This document shows positions 1 to 6,153 of a DNA stretch of 6,153 bases, piece after piece. A program made the position numbers and the translations under genes. The DNA is taken from positions 6,852-13,004 of the forward strand of contig DYMR01000034.1 of NCBI GenBank assembly GCA_020721485.1, written 5' to 3'. The notes beneath the pieces were generated by a model. That model was not told where the DNA came from and searched no databases. It saw only the letters and a list, made by a program, of their open reading frames with translations. Source of the DNA: Halothiobacillus neapolitanus. Its GTDB lineage: Bacteria > Pseudomonadota > Gammaproteobacteria > Halothiobacillales > Halothiobacillaceae. Each line of letters starts with the position of its first letter. Position 1 is the first letter of the stretch.

Positions 1-33
1 GAAAATGGGTCAAATAGCAGCATCCGCTCTGGA

Positions 34-45
34 TTGACTTAAAAT
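34..45 (+). promoter_or_regulatory. Possible -10-like element upstream of dnaG
   Basis: TAAAAT at 40-45 matches the sigma-70 -10 consensus at five of six positions. TTGACT at 34-39 looks like a -35 box but directly abuts it, so the two cannot work as a pair. At 17 bp spacing the -35 position (17-22) reads GCAGCA, a poor match. If TAAAAT were used, transcription would start about at the dnaG ATG and give a near-leaderless mRNA, consistent with the absence of a Shine-Dalgarno there. In relatives dnaG is usually transcribed from further upstream, so this is only a weak candidate. Confidence 0.2.
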
Positions 46-51
46 GCCGAC

Positions 52-1737
52 ATGAGCCGCATCCCCGAATCGTTCATTGAAGAAGTTCTCGCCCGCGTCG
101 ATCTCGTGGCGTTGATCGACCGGCGCGTGCCGCTGAAAAAAAAGGGGCGAGAATTCACGGCCTGCTGCCCGTTTCATCAAGAAAAATCCCCGTCGTTTTT
201 TGTCAATCCAGACAAGCAGTTCTACCACTGTTTTGGCTGCGGCGCGCACGGCAACGCCTTGAAATTCCTGATGGAATACGAACACCAAGATTTTCGCGGC
301 GCGATTGAAACACTGGCCGCAGAAACCGGCCTCACGGTACCGGAAGACCCGAAAGCCGCCGCCGAACACGATGCCCGCGTCGGGCTGTACGCCGTGATGA
401 ACGCCGCGCAAACCCATTTCGCCCAAGCGCTGCGCGCCACGCCGGCCGCGATTGACTACCTCAAAAATCGCGGCGTCACCGGCGAAACGGCGGCGCGCTT
501 TGGCCTGGGCTTCGCCGCCGGTCAAAACAGCCTGATTCGCGCGGTCGAACAAAACCCCGGCACACGCGCCACCACACTCGCAGCCACCTTCGCAGATTGG
601 GAAACCGTGGGGCTGATCGGTCGGCGGGACGACGGCAGCCTGTACGAACGGTTTCGCCAGCGGCTGATGATTCCCATCCGCGATCGGCGCGGGCAGGTGA
701 TCGGCTTTGGCGGGCGCGTCATCGGCGCGGGCGAACCCAAATACCTGAATTCGCCGGAAAACCCCTTATTTCACAAAAGCTCGGTGCTGTTCGGCTTGTA
801 CGAAGCACGCCAAGCCAACGCGCGCCCAGAATCGCTGCTGATCGTGGAAGGCTATCTGGATGTCATCATGCTCGCGCAGCACGGCATCGCCCACGCCGTC
901 GCCACCATGGGCACCGCCACCACGCCGGAGCACATCAACCTGTTGTTTCGGCACACACAACGGCTGGTATTTTGCTTCGATGGCGATACCGCCGGACACC
1001 GCGCGGCGGCTAAGGCGCTGCACACTGTGCTGCCGCAGCTGGAAGATGGCCGCAGCGTGCGGTTTTTGTTCTTGCCGGATAAAGAAGACCCGGACAGTTT
1101 CGTCAAAGCCCAAGGCGCGAATGCCTTTCTGGCGCGGATTGAAACCCACGCCCTCGGCATCGAGCGGTATTTTCTGCACCTCATCGACCAACAAATTCCC
1201 GGCAAAGACGACGCCGCCCAAGCCGCCAAATCCAAGCTCGGCAAAGAATGGCTCGCCACCATGCCGGCCGGCGATCTGCGCATCCTGATCGAACACCGGC
1301 TGAAGGAACACACCGGCGTGTGGCGACGCCCGTTCTTCAACAAAAACGCCCCGGCCTCGAACCTGCCACCCGCGCCCAAAACCCCGCCGAAAATGCGCAC
1401 GGCGGAAAGCCTCGTGCTCGCCATCGTGCTGCGCTACCCGGAACTCGCCACCAGCGCCGTCAACGCCGCCGATTGGCCGACGGGCGCCGTGCCGCCGCTG
1501 CTCGCCCAACTCAGCCGCCACCCGCCGGAACACTGGGCGAATCAAGCCTGGTACCACGAGGCCCACCGCGCGATTGAAGACGCCCAACACACGCCGCCCG
1601 CCGGCATCGACAGCCTCGCCCAAGCCCAAAGCGTGCTGCTCGACACCCTGCATCAGCAGCGGCATAGCGTGCAGCATGCCGACCAACGCGCCGCCGCCAA
1701 AGCCGCCCTGCTCGGCTTAAAACCTCGCCCGGAATAA
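52..1737 (+). CDS. dnaG: DNA primase DnaG
   Basis: DnaG synthesises the short RNA primers for leading- and lagging-strand DNA replication and is recruited to the fork by the DnaB helicase. The 561-residue product is slightly shorter than E. coli DnaG (581). An N-terminal CHC2 zinc domain (about 1-100) has ligands C39, H42, C60 and C63. The RNA polymerase core follows, with EPKYLNSPE at 228-236. The Toprim fold has E266 in VEGYLD and D310/D312 in FDGDTAG, matching the metal-binding acidic residues of E. coli (E265, D309, D311). The C-terminal part (about 450-561), where the DnaB-binding domain lies, is the most divergent, as is usual. The ATG is chosen because [17 protein letters not shown] aligns with the normal DnaG N-terminus, although no Shine-Dalgarno precedes it. 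It lies 128 bp before rpoD on the same strand, the classical arrangement. Confidence 0.97.
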   Translation: MSRIPESFIEEVLARVDLVALIDRRVPLKKKGREFTACCPFHQEKSPSFFVNPDKQFYHCFGCGAHGNALKFLMEYEHQDFRGAIETLAAETGLTVPEDPKAAAEHDARVGLYAVMNAAQTHFAQALRATPAAIDYLKNRGVTGETAARFGLGFAAGQNSLIRAVEQNPGTRATTLAATFADWETVGLIGRRDDGSLYERFRQRLMIPIRDRRGQVIGFGGRVIGAGEPKYLNSPENPLFHKSSVLFGLYEARQANARPESLLIVEGYLDVIMLAQHGIAHAVATMGTATTPEHINLLFRHTQRLVFCFDGDTAGHRAAAKALHTVLPQLEDGRSVRFLFLPDKEDPDSFVKAQGANAFLARIETHALGIERYFLHLIDQQIPGKDDAAQAAKSKLGKEWLATMPAGDLRILIEHRLKEHTGVWRRPFFNKNAPASNLPPAPKTPPKMRTAESLVLAIVLRYPELATSAVNAADWPTGAVPPLLAQLSRHPPEHWANQAWYHEAHRAIEDAQHTPPAGIDSLAQAQSVLLDTLHQQRHSVQHADQRAAAKAALLGLKPRPE

Positions 1738-1748
1738 GCCCCGCGCGG

Positions 1749-1781
1749 CGAAAATTCGGCGCAACCCATCGAAATTTCGGC
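1749..1781. repeat. Paired palindromic 12-mers at rpoD promoter
   Basis: CGAAAATTCGGC (1749-1760) and CGAAATTTCGGC (1770-1781) differ at one base and are 21 bp apart, about two helical turns. The second contains a perfect 10-bp palindrome, CGAAATTTCG. The first is the same palindrome with only its central pair mismatched. The second copy overlaps the -35 box of the rpoD promoter. Two phased dimer half-sites at a -35 box are the layout expected of a repressor operator, but no regulator is identified and A/T-rich palindromes arise easily by chance. Confidence 0.45.
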
Positions 1782-1805
1782 AAAAAATTTTCTTGCCGCT
1801 ATAAT
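1777..1805 (+). promoter_or_regulatory. Sigma-70-type promoter of rpoD
   Basis: The -35 box TCGGCA (1777-1782, four of six consensus matches) is separated by exactly 17 bp from a perfect -10 box TATAAT (1800-1805). Transcription would start near 1812, giving a leader of about 54 nt before the rpoD ATG. The spacer contains an A/T tract, AAAAAATTTT. It lies in the dnaG-rpoD gap, so rpoD can be transcribed independently of dnaG. In E. coli rpoD also has internal promoters in addition to read-through from upstream. The boxes are seen directly; activity is inferred. Confidence 0.75.
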
Positions 1806-1865
1806 CTCCGGTTCCAAAAAAACCAAGTAACTAAACCTTTTTCGCAATTCGGGTGCCATCGTCCT

Positions 1866-3701
<1,836 letters not shown>

Positions 3702-3708
3702 CCCCGCC

Positions 3709-3723
3709 GGGCGCCCCGCGCCC
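3709..3723 (+). other. Compact GC hairpin between rpoD and the tRNA
   Basis: GGGCGC (3709-3714) and GCGCCC (3718-3723) form a perfect 6-bp stem with a 3-nt loop. It starts 8 nt after the rpoD stop and ends 8 nt before the tRNA acceptor stem. No T tract follows, so it is not a normal intrinsic terminator. It could cap the rpoD mRNA 3' end after the tRNA is cut out, or slow polymerase. The structure is seen; the role is inferred. Confidence 0.45.
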
Positions 3724-3731
3724 ACCGCTTC

Positions 3732-3804
3732 GGGCCTATAGCACAACGGTTAGTGCAGAGGACTCATAATCCTTTGGTTGCAGGTTCAAATCCTGCTGGG
3801 CCCA
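3732..3804 (+). tRNA. tRNA-Ile2 (anticodon CAT, lysidine type)
   Basis: This tRNA decodes AUA once TilS converts the wobble C of the CAU anticodon to lysidine. The full cloverleaf is visible: acceptor stem GGGCCTA/TGGGCCC, D stem GCAC/GTGC with an 8-nt loop containing GG (3748-3749), anticodon stem GAGGA/TCCTT with loop CTCATAA and anticodon 3765-3767, 5-nt variable loop, and T stem GCAGG/CCTGC with loop TTCAAAT. Discriminator is A3804. The next bases are CTA, so the mature CCA must be added after transcription. Ile2 is preferred over elongator Met because the acceptor stem has C4:G69 and C5:G68, the pairs reported as TilS determinants, and because E. coli also has an Ile2 gene (ileX) near rpoD. 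An initiator is excluded by the paired first position and by the absence of GGG/CCC in the anticodon stem. Elongator tRNA-Met remains the alternative. Confidence 0.93.
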
Positions 3805-3816
3805 CTAAAAAACAAG

Positions 3817-3842
3817 AAAGCCCGCATCGCGCGGGTTTTTTT
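3817..3842 (+). terminator. Intrinsic terminator after the tRNA, possibly bidirectional
   Basis: CCCGC (3821-3825) pairs with GCGGG (3831-3835) around ATCGC. Flanking AAAG/TTTT extends the stem to about nine pairs, and seven T (3836-3842) follow on the + strand. This ends the rpoD-tRNA transcript 12 nt after the tRNA. Read on the - strand, the same stem is followed by CTTTCTTGTTTTTT, so it may also stop transcripts coming from the toxin-antitoxin operon to the right. Confidence 0.85.
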
Positions 3843-3901
3843 GTGGGTGTGATTTCGTGTTTTAGCGCTGGAGCAACGCCGGCGTAGCGGGCTTTAAAAT
3901 G

Positions 3902-3946
3902 AATGCACAGCCCAACCCCGCGCTGGCGGGGTTCGACGCTGTGATT
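3902..3946. other. Two-tier hairpin in the tRNA-toxin gap
   Basis: The inner stem AACCCCGC (3914-3921)/GCGGGGTT (3926-3933) is a perfect 8-bp pairing with a GCTG loop. An outer stem CACAGC (3906-3911)/GCTGTG (3938-3943) encloses it across a 2 x 4 internal loop. AAT/ATT (3902-3904 and 3944-3946) can extend the outer stem past a bulged G. It begins 17 bp beyond the toxin stop on the - strand. Neither strand has a strong T tract after it; the - strand continues CATTCATTTT. It may protect the 3' end of the toxin-antitoxin mRNA, act as a poor terminator, or be a dispersed palindromic repeat. The rest of the 3843-3963 gap shows no gene. Confidence 0.55.
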
Positions 3947-3963
3947 CTCTATTTTCCAAATGC

Positions 3964-4245
3964 TTACCCGAAAAGCGCACTGTGTGAGCCCAACCGGGCC
4001 AGCCGCAGACTGCCAGAATCCGACTTCCGGTAAATCAGCAGCAGGTCGGGCTTGATGTGGCATTCCCGGTACCCTGCCCAATCGCCCGAAAGGTCATGGT
4101 CTCGGTAGCGTACATCCAGGGGTTGATCGGTAATTAGCGCAACCAATACCGGCTTGAGCTCCGCGTCGAGCGTTGTGCGGTGCAGTCCTTTTGCCTCGCG
4201 CTTGTAATCGCGTTTGAATGCGGAAGATCGGTCAATCGTCCGCAT
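3964..4245 (-). CDS. yafQ: YafQ-family mRNA interferase toxin
   Basis: YafQ toxins are RelE-fold ribosome-dependent endoribonucleases that cut translated mRNA and arrest growth when the DinJ antitoxin is lost. The 93-residue product is nearly the same length as E. coli YafQ (92). It keeps H50 in YRDHDLSGDW, the segment GYRECHIKPDLLLIYR with H63 and D67, and the C-terminal GSHSALFG with H88 and F92. These match H50, H63, D67, H87 and F91, the residues shown to matter in E. coli YafQ, so the toxin should be active. The ATG lies inside the 3' end of the antitoxin gene with a 14-bp overlap, indicating translational coupling. Only a weak GGCGGA lies upstream. The stop is TAA. The symbol is by family and should be read as yafQ-like. 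Confidence 0.93.
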   Translation of the reverse strand: MRTIDRSSAFKRDYKREAKGLHRTTLDAELKPVLVALITDQPLDVRYRDHDLSGDWAGYRECHIKPDLLLIYRKSDSGSLRLARLGSHSALFG

Positions 4246-4498
4246 GCAAGTCCGCCATCAGATCGTCCACGCTGGCAAATTTCTTGCCCTTTCCCGCCTC
4301 CAACTCGGCAATGGCCTTTTTTGTCGTGGCGTTGGGCACTTTCACTTCGAAGGGCAGACGATGCTCATCCGCGATACGGAGCATCAACAGACGGATGGCA
4401 TCAGAGATTGACAGCCCCATGGCTTCGAGCGCGCTGGCGGCACGCTCCTTGGTGTTTGCATCGATCCGGGCTCGGACATAGGTATCTGCGGCGCTCAT
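4232..4498 (-). CDS. dinJ: DinJ/RelB-family antitoxin
   Basis: This is the antitoxin that binds and neutralises the YafQ-type toxin and, by family knowledge, represses its own promoter through an N-terminal ribbon-helix-helix fold. The 88-residue product begins MSAADTYVRARID, where the short alternating stretch is the DNA-binding strand. NTKERAASALEAMGLSISDAIRLLMLRIADE (about 15-45) follows and matches the two helices typical of RelB/DinJ. The acidic, flexible C-terminus ends LMADLHADD, the part expected to wrap around the toxin. The start at 4498 is chosen because AGGAG lies 7 nt upstream. An ATG at 4525 would add nine residues but falls at or before the predicted transcription start. Its TGA stop lies within the toxin gene. 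The genome context shows an operon of just these two genes. Confidence 0.92.
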   Translation of the reverse strand: MSAADTYVRARIDANTKERAASALEAMGLSISDAIRLLMLRIADEHRLPFEVKVPNATTKKAIAELEAGKGKKFASVDDLMADLHADD

Positions 4499-4505
4499 GA
4501 CAACA

Positions 4506-4510
4506 CTCCT
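4506..4510 (-). promoter_or_regulatory. Shine-Dalgarno of the antitoxin gene
   Basis: AGGAG on the - strand, 7 nt before the ATG at 4498. It is the strongest ribosome binding site in the operon and decides the 88-residue start over the upstream in-frame ATG at 4525. A strong site for the antitoxin and a weak one for the coupled toxin would favour antitoxin excess. Confidence 0.85.
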
Positions 4511-4521
4511 GCACTGGGTAT

Positions 4522-4541
4522 TCATTACTCAAATGTAGTCA
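4522..4541. promoter_or_regulatory. Candidate operator of the toxin-antitoxin operon
   Basis: TCATTAC (4522-4528) and GTAGTCA (4535-4541) form an imperfect inverted repeat (five of seven pairs) around a 6-bp centre. It covers the candidate -10 box and the likely transcription start, where binding by the antitoxin would block transcription. Autoregulation is known for the family; this exact site is inferred. Confidence 0.3.
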
Positions 4542-4560
4542 CAACGAGACCACGAAGCAA
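4532..4560 (-). promoter_or_regulatory. Candidate promoter of the toxin-antitoxin operon
   Basis: On the - strand, TTGCTT (4560-4555, three of six -35 matches) is followed after 17 bp by TACATT (4537-4532, four of six -10 matches). Transcription would begin near 4525 and give a leader of about 27 nt carrying the AGGAG site. The match is modest and rests mainly on good spacing and position. Confidence 0.35.
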
Positions 4561-4590
4561 GCATTTTGGTTAAAGGTATCAAAGAGTTCG

Positions 4591-4598
4591 CCCCCCCC
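4591..4598 (+). repeat. Run of eight C
   Basis: An uninterrupted C8 tract lies in the gap between the toxin-antitoxin operon and the membrane protein gene. Twelve bases later CCACC/GGTGG form a small 5-bp hairpin with a CAAA loop (4608-4621). The tract sits inside the upstream extension of the membrane protein reading frame, so any length error or slippage would change that extension but not the protein from 4716 on. Confidence 0.9.
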
Positions 4599-4715
4599 GT
4601 TTCCGCCACCCAAAGGTGGAAAAAACCTCGCCATGCGCCCCAACCGCTGCATCGGGAATTCAATAGTCTTTGGCATTATGTTATTCTGTATCTTTACCTC
4701 GGCGCGAGCGTTGCC

Positions 4716-5603
4716 ATGGCGATTGATCTCTGGAACCCCGGCCATCTTGAGTTTGGCGCCACGCTACTCACGGCTTTGCTGCTGGGTTTGGTGCATGGCA
4801 TTACCCCGGATGAGCATACTTGGCCGATCACCTTCAGTTACGCGATTGGGGGGTATTCGACCCGCGCCGGGCTGAAGGCGGGGCTGTTGTTTTCTTTGGC
4901 GTTTACGACGCAGCGGGCGCTCGGCAGCGAACTGGCGTGGCTCGGTCTGTCGCATTGGATGAGCCTGCCGAATCTTGATTCTGTGCTGTATGTGGTGATC
5001 GGTGTGCTGATGCTGGCCGGCGGGGTGCTGATGGCGCGCCAACGCCAGGCCGTGCACTGGCATCTCCTGGGGCGCTGCCTGACTTCCGGCACGCCCGAAT
5101 CCACTCAGCGCACGCAACGCTGGGTGGTGTGGATGCCGGCGGTGCATGGCTTTATTGCGGGCTGGGGATTTGGCGCATTCGCGCTGATTTTGTATGGCAC
5201 GCTCGCCCCCAGCATGCCGTCGGCGGCCTGGGGCTGGGTGCCGGGCGCGTTGTTTGGTTTGGGGACGACGCTGGTTCAGGCCGCTGCGGGGGCATCGTTT
5301 GGCCGCATGGCGGCGCAACGCCAGCTCACGCCGGATGCGGTGCGCGCGATTGCCCTCGCCACGGCGACTCGCACCCTCGTGTGGGGCGGGGTGGCGTATG
5401 CCGTCGCCGGGTTGTTCGGCCTATTGGCGCCCGATTGGGCGGATTTCAGCGTGGATACCGGCATTAAGGTGCACAATCTCGCGCATTTGGGCATTCCGTT
5501 CCTGCTCGCGGTCGGCGTGGTGGTGGGTGTGGGCTTCAGTTCGCTGTGGCTGGAAACGCGCCGCTGGCGTCTTCGCTCGGCAGAATCGCCGCCGTCGCCG
5601 TAA
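4716..5603 (+). CDS. Polytopic membrane protein, NicO/UreH-like predicted metal permease
   Basis: From the ATG at 4716 the product has 295 residues and about seven or eight hydrophobic segments (roughly 11-28, 36-46, 52-70, 88-106, 143-162, 172-197, 213-238, 258-278), with an Arg-rich cytoplasmic-looking tail. The first segment ends in HGITPDEH (H27, D32, H34), which recalls the HX4DH metal motif of NiCoT nickel/cobalt permeases but has one extra residue before the last His. A second VHG (H144) followed by Gly-rich GWGFGAFA suggests the two-repeat layout of the NicO/UreH/TauE-like families. Transport of a metal or other small ion is inferred; the substrate is unknown. The open frame extends upstream to a TTG at 4566, but that extension is charged and crosses a C8 run. 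The start is uncertain because neither site has a good Shine-Dalgarno. TTGGCA at 4670-4675 is a possible -35 box with a poor -10. Codon choice (many GCG, GGG, TTT) differs from dnaG and rpoD. Confidence 0.85.
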   Translation: MAIDLWNPGHLEFGATLLTALLLGLVHGITPDEHTWPITFSYAIGGYSTRAGLKAGLLFSLAFTTQRALGSELAWLGLSHWMSLPNLDSVLYVVIGVLMLAGGVLMARQRQAVHWHLLGRCLTSGTPESTQRTQRWVVWMPAVHGFIAGWGFGAFALILYGTLAPSMPSAAWGWVPGALFGLGTTLVQAAAGASFGRMAAQRQLTPDAVRAIALATATRTLVWGGVAYAVAGLFGLLAPDWADFSVDTGIKVHNLAHLGIPFLLAVGVVVGVGFSSLWLETRRWRLRSAESPPSP

Positions 5604-5635
5604 TCCCGTCCGTTTTGCGGCAGAATAGCGGCCAT
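5578..5635 (+). repeat. Imperfect 18-bp direct repeat, 40-bp period
   Basis: The 18-mers at 5578-5595 and 5618-5635 both begin CGGCAGAAT and agree at 15 of 18 positions. The first encodes the last residues of the membrane protein; the second lies in the gap before the lipoprotein gene. They may reflect a small local duplication or paired binding sites, or be chance in GC-rich DNA. Confidence 0.4.
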
Positions 5636-5662
5636 TGTTCGACCCACCCTGCTCGCCGCCAG

Positions 5663-5668
5663 AAAGGA
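5663..5668 (+). promoter_or_regulatory. Shine-Dalgarno of the lipoprotein gene
   Basis: AAAGGA lies 6 nt before the ATG at 5675. It supports that start over the in-frame ATG at 5690 (residue 6). Confidence 0.75.
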
Positions 5669-5674
5669 TGTGCC

Positions 5675-6153
5675 ATGCGCCCGCTCTCCATGAACCTGTT
5701 ATTCCCGCTGTTCGCCCTGCTCCTGCTCGCCGGTTGCGCCACCGCGCCCGGCACGCCCACGACCACCGCAGACACCGCCTTTACCGGCACGCTGGTGAGC
5801 AAAACCCCAGTCTCCGTGCCGCCAGAAACCGCTGCCGTCTTGGATTTGCGCGCGGCGAACACGCCCAATGATTTGATTACGGAAACGCGCCTGCCGCTTC
5901 ACGGGCAAGCCCTACCGCTGCCGTTCAATCTGTTGGTTCCTGCCGGACAATTGCGCGCCGATCAGCCGTATTTGCTGCAAGCCGCGCTGATCGCGCCGGG
6001 GCACACCGTGCTCTGGGCATCTGAACCGATGACGGTCACGGCGGAAAAAACCGCACTGGGCGAAGTGCTGCTCAAACCGTTTACGGCGCTCGGTTTTCAT
6101 TCCGTCATGCAATGCGGCACGCACACCATCACGGTGGGCTCGACCGCCGACGG
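5675..6153 (+). CDS. YbaY/YscW-like lipoprotein, partial, runs off window end
   Basis: The frame is open from the ATG to the last base (159 codons plus two bases), so the C-terminus is outside the window. A lipoprotein signal is clear: a hydrophobic stretch LLFPLFALLLLAG and lipobox LAGC with Cys21 as the lipidated residue. Ala at +2 predicts an outer-membrane lipoprotein. A Thr/Pro/Ala linker follows. Residues about 36-135 look like the YbaY/YscW beta-sandwich domain, with a strand-forming N-terminus, VPPETAAVLDLRA, and PLPFNLLVPAGQL where the family has its P-F-x-L motif. After about residue 140, FHSVMQCGTHTITVG resembles the start of an MliC-type lysozyme inhibitor domain, so the protein may have two domains. 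It starts 71 bp after the membrane protein gene on the same strand; no terminator is visible between them. Domain assignment is from pattern recognition only. Confidence 0.85.
   Translation, partial: MRPLSMNLLFPLFALLLLAGCATAPGTPTTTADTAFTGTLVSKTPVSVPPETAAVLDLRAANTPNDLITETRLPLHGQALPLPFNLLVPAGQLRADQPYLLQAALIAPGHTVLWASEPMTVTAEKTALGEVLLKPFTALGFHSVMQCGTHTITVGSTAD

Noticed and set aside
2..37. Possible tail of an upstream gene (open frame ending IAASALD and TGA)
   Set aside because: Eleven codons are too few to identify, two other frames also reach the window edge, and the sequence matches no usual neighbour of dnaG that I recognise.
766..1686. Minus-strand open frame of 306 codons opposite dnaG
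   Set aside because: Antisense shadow of a clear, full-length DnaG; no start signal and no recognisable protein.
3764..4081. Minus-strand open frame of 105 codons ending VGPAGFEPATKGL
   Set aside because: That ending is the well-known spurious translation of the antisense strand of a tRNA; the frame runs through the tRNA, the terminator and across the toxin gene in another frame.
4499..4565. LexA box upstream of the antitoxin, as in E. coli dinJ
   Set aside because: No CTG-N10-CAG arrangement could be found on either strand in this stretch.
3732..4565. Integrative element using the tRNA 3' end as attachment site
   Set aside because: No second copy of the tRNA 3' end and no integrase gene are present in the window.
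4670..4690. Sigma-54 promoter suggested by TTTGGCAT
   Set aside because: The GC expected 10 bp after GG is absent (TT instead).
4566..4715. TTG at 4566 as the start of the membrane protein
   Set aside because: No Shine-Dalgarno, charged and Pro-rich extension through a C8 run, and DLWNPGH right after ATG 4716 looks like a natural N-terminus. Not fully excluded.
4633..4875. 80-codon frame starting at ATG 4633 with a hydrophobic N-terminus and AAGGTGG upstream
   Set aside because: It overlaps the membrane protein in another frame and loses hydrophobic character after about 30 residues; kept only as a note on the uncertain start region.

Overview
The window is a GC-rich piece of a proteobacterial chromosome, most likely gammaproteobacterial. 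The evidence is the order dnaG-rpoD-tRNA-Ile2(CAT), which matches the 3' part of the macromolecular-synthesis region of Escherichia coli, and an RpoD whose regions 2 to 4 are close to the E. coli protein over their whole length. The species cannot be named from this window.

Left half (1-3850), all on the + strand: complete dnaG (DNA primase), a 128-bp gap with a strong sigma-70-type promoter (TCGGCA-N17-TATAAT), complete rpoD (housekeeping sigma factor), a compact GC hairpin, the CAT-anticodon tRNA read as tRNA-Ile2, and an intrinsic terminator. No T-tract terminator lies between rpoD and the tRNA, so the tRNA is probably transcribed from rpoD and matured by processing.

Middle (3850-4565), mainly - strand: a 121-bp non-coding stretch holding a two-tier hairpin, then a DinJ/YafQ-type toxin-antitoxin operon. 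The antitoxin comes first, overlaps the toxin start by 14 bp and has its own Shine-Dalgarno and a candidate promoter/operator. The toxin keeps every residue known to matter in E. coli YafQ.

Right part (4566-6153), + strand: a gene for a polytopic membrane protein with an HGITPDEH motif and a second VHG motif. It resembles the NicO/NiCoT/UreH-like metal permease families, but its substrate is unknown, and its N-terminus is uncertain because of a run of eight C and a non-ATG upstream start. A lipoprotein gene follows and runs off the window end. It carries a YbaY/YscW-like domain and seems to begin a second, MliC-like domain.

Most of this is conserved housekeeping DNA. The parts most worth a second look are the membrane permease-like protein, the two-domain lipoprotein, the paired palindromes at the rpoD promoter, and the hairpin behind the toxin-antitoxin operon. 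I see no clear sign of a large undescribed system.
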